The position numbers were made by a program, and so were the translations under genes. Of a stretch of DNA of 64,000 nucleotides, positions 12,801 to 22,680 are shown one piece after another (position 1 is the first letter of the stretch; the number at the start of each line of letters is the position of its first letter). The notes below the pieces were generated by a model. That model saw nothing but the letters and a program-made list of their open reading frames with translations. It searched no databases and was not told the origin of the DNA. The DNA lies in NCBI RefSeq assembly GCF_910591885.1, contig NC_063282.1:2730001-2794000 (forward strand). The letters are read 5' to 3'. Source of the stretch: Bombus terrestris (taxonomy: Eukaryota > Arthropoda > Insecta > Hymenoptera > Apidae).

Positions 12801-14565
12801 CGTCCTCCGCCTCTCAGCTTTGCCTCCACGCGTAGCCCGTCTCTCCTGCCCTTCTCTGCCTCTCTTTGTCTCGGTCGATCCTGTGCAGGATGCGTATACC
12901 AAGCTGCAACCTTCTCCTCTTCCAACATCCAAGGATTTATCTCTCTATCGACGATCGCCCTGGGTTGTACCACGTGGTTCCGCGATGGATCGGTTCTATT
13001 GGTTTCGTTGGTTTTGACGAAACGGAATGGAGGGATGGAATTTTTTCCTGGGCATCTCGTGGATTGAGAACCGTATAGCGATCTTTATCTTCGTCGCGGC
13101 AGAGATATGCGGGGTTGGTTCTGCCTTTTTTTTTTCATGTTACCAGGCGAGTGCTACCGCTACCCGAATATCTCGATCAGTGGTTTCAGCGGTCGGGTCC
13201 GGTCCCGTTTCGGCCACCTTTGAATTCTGGGTGTTCGCGAACTGCGACTATGGTTTTCGGGAAACGCAACATGCCATGCATTCATTTTATCTTAGAAGCT
13301 TAAGGGTTGTTGTTAGAGCGTTGATCGAGCTTCTGCTAATCGAATTTCTGTTACGGTGATTTCGGTAGAAATCGATTGCTGGAGGATACTGATCAGGTAG
13401 AAATGTCTCGAATTATTTTTGGAAATAGCCTGTAGCGATGACCAAACGCTAGATCGAACCAGGCGGCACGTTATTCCGTTATATTCTCGGAATATTTGCT
13501 ATATTTGCGAGTGAATTTGCGAACAAATTCGTTTGACGTTTTAAATCCTCCTGTTTCGAAAGCCACGTTTTTATTCGTGTCGATGATAGACGACAGGAAA
13601 TTCTATTAAACCAACGATGGTAGTCTTCACTCAGCGGGATAATTTTTGGCAACGCCTGAACTACAAACTCGGAGTTCTGCATCAGGATTAAAATACAGGG
13701 GCGTGTGACAGTTATAACGCAACAGCTGGTCACACGATTGCCCTAAGATCACACAACACGAGTATAACTATGAAAATATACATATATTACTCGAAGCGTT
13801 CCAAGATTAATATCATTCTCACATCCCTACGAATACGAACGATTGGAAGCCTATACGCCATGGACACGATTCACGCCCTCGTATAATCGCGTTACACGTT
13901 CTTTCTTTCATTCTTTTTTAACTGTCCTCTCTGTCGAACATCCAGCGAGGAAATTATTATCTTCCGCGAAGTTCCAGCCGGAACATGGCTGTTCGCATGG
14001 TGATGCTTACGATTTCTCAAGGTGTCGAGATAAAACGCCGCACACGGAAGAGGCTATTCTTGGAAAAGTCGTTTTGCATACTCGAAAATCGCGGCACGAA
14101 CGAGGGAGCGTTACGCCAATGAGGTGTGGGTGTAGGCGGCGGGCAGTAACGTATTAAAGGACACGCGAGTCGCCTCGGGGCGCTCACGTACACCCCTGCC
14201 CACCTCGTGCACGCCTCGTGCACAAGATTAAAAAGCCCCACTCACTCGCGATCTTTCGAGAGATAGAGGGACCCTGCGGAAACGTCCACCCCCCGATCTA
14301 GAGGTCGGACGACGACGCCTTTCAACGTTTTCCACCGTGGAAAACTGGATCCGCGAAATTGCTACTTCGGTACAGAGAAGGTACGGTCAGCTGTTACGCG
14401 TTCTAGAGCTGTTTCTATCGATAGACGCAAGCATTTGCATCTTTCGTGGACATATTTGTCTATTGGTTTATCGTCGATTTAAACTGTTATATACTGACAC
14501 GTTCATTTCTGTATATATATGCGAATCGTGTATGGCAGTGAATGTATCGGGGACCCATATGTTAA
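9850..14565 (-). other. gsb-n intron 2, left part, with a GC-rich patch
   Basis: No coding exon seen. The stretch from about 12360 to 13260 is GC-richer and has several overlapping open frames on both strands, all low in complexity and unlike known domains. Another GC-rich patch at 14100-14340 includes a short direct repeat, CCTCGTGCACGCCTCGTGCAC, near 14208. These patches stand out from the AT-rich intron and could be regulatory, but nothing in the sequence proves it. Confidence 0.5.
10854..10869. repeat. TA dinucleotide repeat
   Basis: A short alternating TA run in AT-rich intron sequence. Confidence 0.7.
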
Positions 14566-15231
14566 CACTTTGACTGCCACGCCGAAATCACATGTTTCGC
14601 TGAGGACGCCACGGGAGTATTTTTATTATTCAAAACGTATAATGGCAAAATAATAATAAATTGACGATGTGAGACAACATTCTTCCCCGATCGACCGTTT
14701 ATCTTATTGGTGGTCACCGGTGACCACCGTGGCGCCTTGGTAACAGTCGATAGCGACGTATTATAACGAGGCTTCGTTTATTTCAACAAACCATTCGCAT
14801 TGGTTATTTCGTCGTAAGCAAAACGTGCAGAATATATCGTTGAAAAGTGTAGAAGTTACTGGTAAACGGTATTTGCTCGTTCTATATATAATAGCAAGGT
14901 ATGTGCACACTTCTAACTTCAATTACACGATTATAAAGCAGCATTTACGATTATTTTCTAAGATGTGTTTATAATAATATTCGTAGATTACCCCTCAATG
15001 ATATAGATGCAAACACAGTGCACCGTTAGATGCAAGATTCGTTCTCATTTTTTTTATCGATGTTCTAATAAAAATGTTTATTTATATATTTATATTTACT
15101 TTTTATTTCAAAGTGTCTTCTATTTATCGGTTATACTCAAAATGCCCTAACTTTCAATTTTCATACAATTTTTACAATTGTAAAAAGATCAAGCTCTCCG
15201 GTCACCAATGAACACCGTGGCAGTCGAAGTC
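14566..15231. mobile_element. piggyBac-like non-autonomous element, copy 2 (full length)
   Basis: A 666-base element. It starts with CACTTTGACTGCCAC directly after TTAA (14562-14565) and ends with GTGGCAGTCGAAGTC before TTAC (15232-15235), so the 15-base ends are inverted repeats with two mismatches and the target duplication is TTAA with one change. TTAA targets and TTTGACTGCC-type ends are typical of the piggyBac superfamily. There is no transposase frame, so it would have depended on one supplied elsewhere. It lies in gsb-n intron 2. A second copy is at the left edge of the window. Confidence 0.75.
14709..14728. repeat. Perfect 20-base palindrome inside element copy 2
   Basis: GGTGGTCACCGGTGACCACC is its own reverse complement. 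A related half-palindromic motif (GGTCACCAATGAACACC) sits next to the right end of the element, so this could be a subterminal transposase-binding repeat. Confidence 0.75.
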
Positions 15232-16351
15232 TTACAGATCTAAAGAACTATCTAGGTGTAGAGGATGGTTGGTCGTGTGGTTTAAATGACGAGATTACTC
15301 GATATTGAAACCGTCAAATATATTTAGAAATAATTAATAAATAGAGAGGAAGTTCGCTAAGACGCTCGATACTAACCGATTCGCTAAAGATTGTTTATTG
15401 ATCGCTATTAAACTCGCTCGAGACTGAGATTGAAAAACTTTTCACCTTGCGATCGCGTTCGTTTATTTATATTGGTCGAGGAAGTACCGGAAAGTTTACA
15501 TTCGTTTTTGTTTGACGTTTACACGTAGCGACGACATTGTTTTGCTCGGAGTTGGTTTATTATTACATTAGGTATATCCTAACACTGTTGGTACTCCGAG
15601 GCAAAACAACAACGTGGCTCGGATTGTCCTCTAGCTCATGTGCTGCTACTAAAGAAAGACAATTTTGATATTATCTTTTGGAACGAGCGATCCATTGTTT
15701 TATAAGATTGAAGGCACGTGATGAGGAAAACAGTCGTCACGCCTTTGGGTATCGATAGCTAACGATGATTAAAGTTAGAATTTACCGGAGTATTACATTA
15801 AATACTAAGCTTCTGCCTTTTGCGGGATGAAGCATGTTTCCACAAAAGAGGGTAAAGCATTGCCAAAGTATTTTTTAAGAGCGTTTAGTGGTATGGAAAC
15901 TTAATTATAAAAAGTTTAATGTATATTATATTATAAATAGGTACCAGTAACGTAATGAATTTATTAGCGGTAATAACTTTGATTCGTAATAACTTTGATT
16001 CTTCCAGAGTTCCATTTATGACGATATTTATTACCTATTTTAAACCTGTATTATCTTAGATCGTATATTCAATAAGCAATTTAACGTGTATTAAGCTGCA
16101 GTTTAAGTACCTACATATAATAAAATATATAAGTAGATGGAATTTCGTACAATTGTGAAATTCAAGTGCAACCATCTAATACCTGTAATTTAATTATTTA
16201 TTTCATTATTTCATTATTTAACATCTATTACGTTAACGAAACGTTCTATTCAATTGAAACAAGATACATACATACGAATGATCGATAAGAGGTAGAAGTG
16301 ACTTTTCAAGTCGATCCAATAAAACGAATTGCAAGACTGTTTCTTTCTTAC
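15232..16351 (-). other. gsb-n intron 2, right part
   Basis: No coding exon seen. It holds an imperfect hairpin at 15538-15608 and a short direct repeat of TAATAACTTTGATTC around 15967-16002. The exon 2 donor GTAAGA is at 16351-16346. Confidence 0.55.
15538..15608. repeat. Imperfect hairpin / short inverted repeat
   Basis: TGTTTTGCTCGGAGT at 15538-15552 pairs with ACTCCGAGGCAAAACA at 15593-15608 with a single bulged base, leaving a loop of about 40 bases. The loop includes the near-palindrome TTAGGTATATCCTAA. It could be a decayed small transposable element or a folding RNA segment. It does not match a microRNA precursor that I recognise. Confidence 0.5.
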
Positions 16352-16665
16352 CTTCACCAATTTTTCTCTGATTTCCCACGAGAAGATTGCCGGATTGTCC
16401 CTTTTCATTTCTTCTATCCTCGCCTCGATTTCAGGGGTTGCTACCCTCGGCTTGCTACCGCCGATGACGCCCGGTCTAATGGAGCCAGTTTCCTGGTAGC
16501 GATTCAAAATTTTCGAAACGCAGCCGTGAGAGACGCGAAGTTGTCGCGATATCACGCAAGGGCGGACTCCAGCCGCTGCCATTTCGACAATTTTCAGGCG
16601 AATGTGATTCGGTAGCGGTCGGCCGTTGATGAAGACGCCTCCCAATTGATTCATGCGTCCCTGTC
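16352..16665 (-). CDS. gsb-n: gsb-n exon 2: most of the paired domain
   Basis: A 314-base exon encoding residues 18 (split Gly) to 122. The acceptor is TTTCCGACAG before GACAGGG and the donor is AAG|GTAAGA. It begins at the start of the paired domain with GQGRMNQLGGVFINGRPLPN, the beta-hairpin that contacts the DNA minor groove. It continues through the three-helix PAI subdomain (GVRPCVISRQLRVSHGCVSK) and the linker (GSIRPGVIGGSKPRVATP) into the first part of the RED subdomain (FSWEIREKLVK). No key residue is missing. The upstream frame contains an in-frame ATG (MFPT), but the splice acceptor at the same place as in gsb, together with a clear exon 1 at 21594-21645, shows this is not the true start. 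Confidence 0.93.
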
Positions 16666-17683
16666 CTGTCGGAAACATTCCATCAGTCTTCGTGTATTCG
16701 ATTCAACGTGCACGAATGTCTCAATCGGAGATTGAATACAGACAATCGCCAGTTTGCTGCGCAACATCGTATTCTTTATTGTATTTCTGATTTACTTTTG
16801 TAGCATATGTTTATGGAAAATTGATAGAATTTATGGGAAATTTAAAATTGCTAAAACACGTGCGATGTACCAGAAATACGTAAAATATTCAGAGCGTAGC
16901 AAATCGTTATAAAATTTGAATAGAACGAGTCTTTATGTAGGATTTATTTCTTTACAATTGTGGAAATACGAATCGAGTGAGAACAGTTTGTACATTTAAC
17001 ATTTTTTTGAGAAAAGACAGATTTTAAGTTACAGTGTTCCATAAAATTTAACTTGTTGTGTCCAACGTTATATTGTCTCGTGACGAAATATCTGCAAGCA
17101 GTTTTAAATAAACCATACTTTACGAATAATTCAACTTTAATTCATAAAATGTGCTACGGATCCTCCGCTCGAAGTTTCCACTCGATTTACATAAAACATT
17201 TCAAGTAGTCTAATAATTAATCGTATCTATGATGAATTGACGTCTTGAAACTCGTCTCGTACTTCTCCGAGCAGACTTCGACATCCGATCATGGAGCACC
17301 ACGCTCTTCCAAAAGTTAAAAGCGATTGAGAAGTGGAAAGTGAATCAAACCATCGACGATAGACGCGAACGTTCGAGTTGTGTGAAATTCTATTGCCAAG
17401 GAGATTAATAGACACACGAGTTAGTTCGTTCGGATTCTTCGACACAGGTACAGGGATCGTGTCTAGATTTTCTCCAGGGTCAAAGAATATTCAATTACGC
17501 GGCTGCTGGATGAAAGACGGTGCAAAACGATCGACGATGAGGATGCAAAGAATTGCGCGAGAAAGTAGCATGATTTCGTTGGATGGAAAAAATTCACAGG
17601 CGCAATTGCAGTGATTGGTCTTGAAATTAGCGGCTAAATCCGCGTTCAAGGCGCAAACGTGAAATCAGATAACAGGGAATACT

Positions 17684-17709
17684 AAAAAAAAAAAAAAAAA
17701 AAAAAAAAA
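17684..17709. repeat. Poly-A run of 26
   Basis: An uninterrupted run of 26 adenines on the plus strand. It could be the tail of a retroposed sequence or a simple repeat. No recognisable retroelement or processed gene lies immediately left of it. Confidence 0.8.
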
Positions 17710-20219
17710 CGAAACGGGCCTAACAACCGTAAAATTGAAGAAGTTATGCTCACAGAAGGCCATTTTCAGAAGGCTAACGGGGCCCAAATATCCGATATCG
17801 TTAGTCCAATTAGCCACCCTTTCGTGCGCGATATTATTTTCATTATCACGCTCGATTATGCTGCTTGTAATTAGCATTGGAGAGCCGGAATAATAGGCGA
17901 ATCACGCGGATTGCTGTTTATCGGTACACCCTTTAATTAACTATAAAAACTTGATAAGTGGATTATCGTACGGAAATATTGGTACGTAAATGCGATTTTA
18001 TCGAACATGTGAAAAGTATCTCCGCGTTGGTTCTCTGAATATTCAAATTTAGGTACACGTTAGGTTGTTTGAGTTAATTAAACGAGAGGGATATTCTGTC
18101 ATCGTTTTCGAAGAGCGTATTTTTGACCAAAACTCAAAATGGTCTTTGTAAGAAATTTTACAAGATACGATGTTACAATTCTCTGACAGGTTTGATCGTG
18201 ATTATTAAAAAACTAAAGCATCCAAGTATAACGTTATACGTTTGACAGATAGTTTGAGTTATGCAAACTTCCTTCTCTTCCTCTTCCTCTTCTGAAAATT
18301 AGCCCACGTTTGGTCTCTCGCGAGAGATACAAAAATACAAGATTTCTCCGGGAAGCAGCTTTTAATATAAATCTATAAACATCTCTATAAGAGAATACTA
18401 TATGAAGACTATACTTATATACACTATAAGAATAGATATCTTAGTTTAGTATTTTCTACATATTTTCGCAAAATTAGTAAAGAGATTTCTTCTTCTTTCT
18501 GGTAACGTCTCTACATATCCGCGAGGAATTATATAAAATTTATTTCCAACGAATATGTAACATTATAAAGGAATATACGATGTTCTGAAGAAATTATTTA
18601 AGGGAACGTAATTTAATATGCACCGGTATGTAACAAAAAACAAGAGAAAATCTTAGTGAAACAATGGCTGTATAAAGATCAGGGAGAGACAAAAGATGAG
18701 GAAGTTGTGGAAAAAGGAAGCAGATAATGGTGCTCTTCTGTGTGTCTCTTGTGTCTTATGTCACGGTATGAAAGTTGGCAGCTTGTGCAAGAGATTGCGC
18801 AAAAGATGGTTTTCTAATACCCGACGCTGGCGAGTTTATTCTATTCGTATATGTACGAGCGGTGAAAAAGACTGCTGGTAAAATATTGTTGGTACGGAGT
18901 CAGTGTTGTTGGGAAATCGGTCAGTTCCTAGAGCAGAAGACTTGCATGTCAATTACGCGAGTGTCGGTGATGTGGTTCATTCGAAGAATAAATGATGTTT
19001 CGGTAGTAGCGGTTTTAAATCGTGATGGATGGTTTGGAACGGCGGGAGGCGTGGAATCTTTCAATTAGCTTCAGAATTTAAGTTTTCATCGTGATTTCAA
19101 TGGACTCGTAATTTAAATATTCATTTTTATAATTTAAGTAGAATTAGAAAATATCATCGATGATTAAAACGTAGACGGATAATTTCTGTTAAAAATTTTC
19201 GCTATCTTTGCCACTCGAAATATAAATCCTATTATTCTTCGTATTTACGCGTTGATTTTCGAACTGCTCCTGTAACCAGAAATATTCTCAAATCTTTTCA
19301 AACGACAGGCTTGATTTCTCGCGTTCTTTAATCGCGATAAAATATTCTTCGAAACTTAATTAGTGTATTTAATATTTTCGACGTGCGTATTACACAGCGG
19401 CTATGGGATAAGAATTCTAATGATACGATTAATTAAAATTCTATCTCGTGACGTCTTCCTGTAATGATATAATACAAATGCTAATTAAGAGTTCAGCGAG
19501 ATCGAATATTGAATATTTATCAAGCAACCAGGGTAAGGCAATCATTGTAGCCACATCAAGTTGCGATCTGTTCGCGTAACTACAACAGGCAGAATGAATT
19601 TATCAGAATTACGACTGCATAATGATCCGAAAGTATCTTGTACGTTCTCTGATTGAATAAAAGAAGTTACGCGTGACTAGGCCTACTCTTTATATATATT
19701 GTTGCACGTGTCATGCAAATGTCACATAAATTCCTTTCACCTTTTTCACTGTCGAAACAGGTATTCTGATTTTTCCCCATCTGTTTATATCAAAGAACAA
19801 ATATTTTCTCTTGACAAATCTATACGAGAAACGATCAATAACCGTACGTATAAATAAACAACAACGTATTTCTACGAATAAAGTAACGGAACGAACTTAT
19901 AGGATGACCTAATATTTGCTCGGCAAATTTAACAATACGTGTAGTGGAACTTTGGCCATCCAAATTAATCTTTATACACACGGTTACGATCATATTTCCT
20001 TTTTAATTACTTTAAAAAAAAAAAAACCAAAATTAGATTTCCATGATATAGGAATTTTTGCGTGATTTATAGCACGGAAAAAGAAACAACTTTAAAAACA
20101 ATTCGTTTAGGCTGTGTTTTGTAAGGAGGACATTCCGGATTTTCTACCTAAATTCTTCCAATTACCTTTATTGCTCTTTTACCATTCAGACGTCTTGATT
20201 TAACAGGATCGTAAAAAGT

Positions 20220-20260
20220 GGTAAGTAGCTAGTGGTAAGTAGTATAGGTAAGTAGCTATA
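20220..20260. repeat. GGTAAGTAG repeat cluster
   Basis: Three exact copies of GGTAAGTAG at 20220, 20234 and 20247 within 36 bases, with AGCTA after the first and third. The unit resembles a splice donor on the plus strand, opposite to gsb-n. Confidence 0.7.
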
Positions 20261-20860
20261 CGCTGACTAATAAACAGTTGTCAGGCAACGAATGATTTTT
20301 AAACTCTATAAATTTTTCCGTGTCACGTTGCAAGATCGATCATTTCTTGAATCTTACAGGCATTTATATTATACAGACGAATGGCTGTTTCTTTCGAGAT
20401 TTTCATACGAGGGATAATAAAAAAATGTATATACGACGCAAATGCTAATTAACCATCAAATTCTACGTGCAATTTTTTTTTTCTAAGAACATATATTGAA
20501 AGAAAGGGTCTACTATGACATTTATCGATATTTCAACGATTATAGCGTATTACAGTGAGAGTTTACAATTTTTATCGGTCCTTTAGAAAAAGATATAACA
20601 CGTGACATTCGACTCTATTAATCCAACTCTATTAATTACATTCGTCAAACTTCAATTTATGTTATAGCAAAGAAAAAAAAACATAATATTTTATGAAACA
20701 TAATATTACGTCTATTCTTGGGAAAACACTAAAGGATGATTGAAGGTTCCATTTCCTCGAAGATATCAACCACGTGATATTAAAGTTTCACATACACATA
20801 CGTTAATTTCCAATTCTATTCAACTCCCCTGTTTCAAGAAATAATTACGAATATTCGTTC

Positions 20861-21382
20861 AAGGAACACTCGGTGAAAATTCAAGGTATCCATCGGCTCC
20901 CGACGAAACAATACCACGTGGAATCCAAACAACGAAGTTCGAATTCCATTTAGCCTCGTGTCTAATACGATCTTCCTTATGGCAAAAAAACCCCGAAATT
21001 TGCTACGATCCTTAAGGAATATTCAAACGAAACACGCTCAAATTGTCCAATTTTACACAGGAAGCCACATTGATCAAGTCTATGGATAGGAAAGCAGAAA
21101 AAGCGACGATAATAAAATGATTCTAAACATACTACTAAGGAACATTCGATGGAAATTCAAGGTATTTGTCAGTTCCTGACGAGACGATACCATGTGTCAT
21201 GCAAATTTCAATTTTATTCGTCGCAAACGCTAAATTCAATTCCATTCGGTCTGTCGTCAATTACAACCTGTCTTGTTCCATAAAAACAACGTGAAACCTC
21301 TTGCGATATTTAAGAGACATTTCACTAAAGCTCACATTATCTGATACACAAAGCCACATTGATCGACCCACAGATGGAAAGC
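20861..21382. repeat. Diverged tandem repeat, period about 276 bases
   Basis: Copy A (20861 to about 21095) and copy B (21137 to about 21382) share an ordered series of blocks: AAGGAACAxTCG, AATTCAAGGTAT, CGACGAAACAATACCA versus TGACGAGACGATACCA, AATTCCATT, and GCCACATTGATC followed by GGAAAGC. A weaker third partial copy may lie at about 20735-20790 (AAGGTTCCAT and ACCACGTG). It sits inside gsb-n intron 1, ending about 210 bases from exon 1. No protein is encoded consistently across copies. Confidence 0.65.
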
Positions 21383-21593
21383 TAGGTGAAAGTGACAACG
21401 TTGCAAACGTTATATCTAAATTAATCCTAGAATTTTCTATCGTTTCTGTCGTCTTCTTGTAACCAATGAACGGACGTAATTTATCTCTTGAGACTTAATC
21501 GTCTATTTGAGTAATGTAACCGAGAAGCTGATAAAAAATGAAGTGGATCGATGGAAAGAAAGACTTCGGAAGGACTGGCGCAACGGTACTAAC

Positions 21594-21645
21594 CTTGAAA
21601 CGGGTATCCTCCGAAGATGGGTCTCATTCCGCTGGTAACGTCCAT
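21594..21645 (-). CDS. gsb-n: gsb-n exon 1, coding part with start codon
   Basis: On the minus strand ATG at 21645-21643 opens MDVTSGMRPIFGGYPFQ plus the first base of a Gly codon, then the donor GTTAGT. It is 52 bases long (17 codons plus 1), which fits the phase of exon 2. The YPFQG end just before the paired domain matches gooseberry-type N-termini, where the next residues are QGR. The start context GGAAGG-ATG-G is reasonable. A second in-frame Met at residue 7 is an alternative start. The 5'UTR should extend to higher coordinates but cannot be bounded. Confidence 0.88.
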
Positions 21646-22560
21646 CCTTCCACCAACGTAGGAATTCCTCGCAGCCCTCCAGGTCTGTCGCACGTCTTGG
21701 TTACTGGCGTCACCCACTTGTTTCCGATCTCACGGTGGACCACACGACTGTCCGTTTTCACTAAACGCGAAACTATACGGTTAGCAGACAGGCAGAAGCA
21801 CGCGGCCGGCACCGTTGGCCCGAGGCAAAACGACTGCTTGGACAAAACGACTGCTTGAACGAAAACGGCGGAGGTAGAGAACGACAAGGACAGACGGGGC
21901 ACATCGGCGTCTCGGGGCGATGGGGGCAGGGCACGCGCGCCAAGATGAAAGGGGGAACGAAGCTGGCAAGCGCCAGACGAGACGCCGACGACTGGGAAGA
22001 AAGGAAGGAAAATAAGAATGGAAGGAAAATGGATGGAAAAACTGGCTTGATAGGGTGAATCGTGGCGGAGCAGCACGCCAAGGAAGAAAAGGAACAAGCA
22101 GGTAGCACGCGTGGCTCTCGTTGCAAGGGGTACCGCTGCAATAACGTGTCAGTTGGGCCGCTGGTCCCCTCGTGTCCCTCCAACTGGCTCTGCGAGAGCA
22201 ATGGATGGCTGTCTCTTTCTCTTTTCGCCACGACTGCTCCGGAAAAAGGGGGACTGTCGACTCGTTGGGACTAACGGGGTTCCAGTGGGGTCCTATCCAG
22301 ATGGTTTACGCCCTGTTACTTGGTTGGCAAACCGCCGCTTTCCAGTGGGCGTTCTTTGAAGCGGAAACGCCTACGGAGCCGCTCTTCGACGTTCACTGGA
22401 TGTTCACCAGGGGTTTACTTTTTTCTCCTTTTCCAAGCTCCACGGGCAGTTGATAGCGTTTTCGTGGTACAGAGGTGGTCCGCTTCTACAGGGAGCGATA
22501 TTGGTATTCTGAATGGGCATCGCGAACGAAGAGGTGTAGATAAGTAGTAGTTGATGCAAT
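21646..22560 (-). promoter_or_regulatory. 5' flank and probable 5'UTR/promoter region of gsb-n
   Basis: GC-rich compared with its surroundings and directly upstream of the gsb-n start codon. No TATA box in minus orientation was seen close to the start, so any promoter here is TATA-less. The motif TTCCAGTGGG occurs twice, at about 22280 and 22341. Several long overlapping open frames on both strands look like by-products of high GC, with no recognisable domains. The transcription start cannot be placed. Confidence 0.45.
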
Positions 22561-22635
22561 GAAATATGTTGGTGATTTACTTGGGCAGACTTTAGGGTGC
22601 GTTTGAATGTGGTTTTAGGGTGCTTGATTATCTGC

Positions 22636-22680
22636 AGAGAGAGAGAGAGAGAGGGGGGGAGTGGGGGGAGGAGAGAAGGA
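22636..22680. repeat. GA/G-rich simple repeat
   Basis: A (GA)n run followed by G-rich sequence (GAGGGGGGGAGTGGGGGGAGG), about 1 kb upstream of the gsb-n start codon. It could be a GAGA-type promoter element or a microsatellite. Confidence 0.7.

Larger units (their letters stand above)
16666..21593 (-). other. gsb-n intron 1 (4928 bp, phase 1)
   Basis: No coding exon recognised. Most of it is AT-rich. It contains a 26-A run, a GGTAAGTAG repeat cluster and, just downstream of exon 1, a diverged tandem repeat with a period near 276 bases. Short open frames around 17227-17614 and 18696-19068 have no recognisable domain. Confidence 0.6.
1..21645 (-). other. gsb-n: gooseberry-neuro (gsb-n) gene span, 5' part only
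   Basis: Three coding exons on the minus strand (21594-21645, 16352-16665, 9738-9849) join in frame to give 159 codons plus one base of the next. They encode a short N-terminus, a complete paired domain and an octapeptide. The assignment to gsb-n rather than gsb rests on three features: the N-terminus ends in YPFQG, the second paired subdomain is short (EGFSDPPSVSS), and the octapeptide is YTIDGILG, as in the insect gsb-n family (Drosophila has YTINGILG). Introns are 4928 bp (phase 1) and 6502 bp (phase 0); the third starts at 9737 (phase 1) and runs out of the window. The homeodomain and C-terminus are not present here. The product should be a nuclear transcription factor of neural development, known from the family and not shown by the sequence. 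Confidence 0.85.

Noticed and set aside
12336..13067. Overlapping open frames of 125-149 codons on both strands
   Set aside because: They overlap in many frames, are Arg/Pro/Ser-rich and reflect a GC-rich patch in an intron; no domain visible.
16667..16678. In-frame ATG (MFPT) just before the gsb-n paired domain as a start codon
   Set aside because: The acceptor TTTCCGACAG lies there, and a clear exon 1 with start codon and matching phase exists at 21594-21645.
21624..22231. Minus-strand open frames of 152 and 157 codons upstream of gsb-n exon 1
   Set aside because: They overlap the real exon 1 in other frames and show low-complexity Ser/Phe/Pro sequence; probably 5'UTR or promoter sequence.
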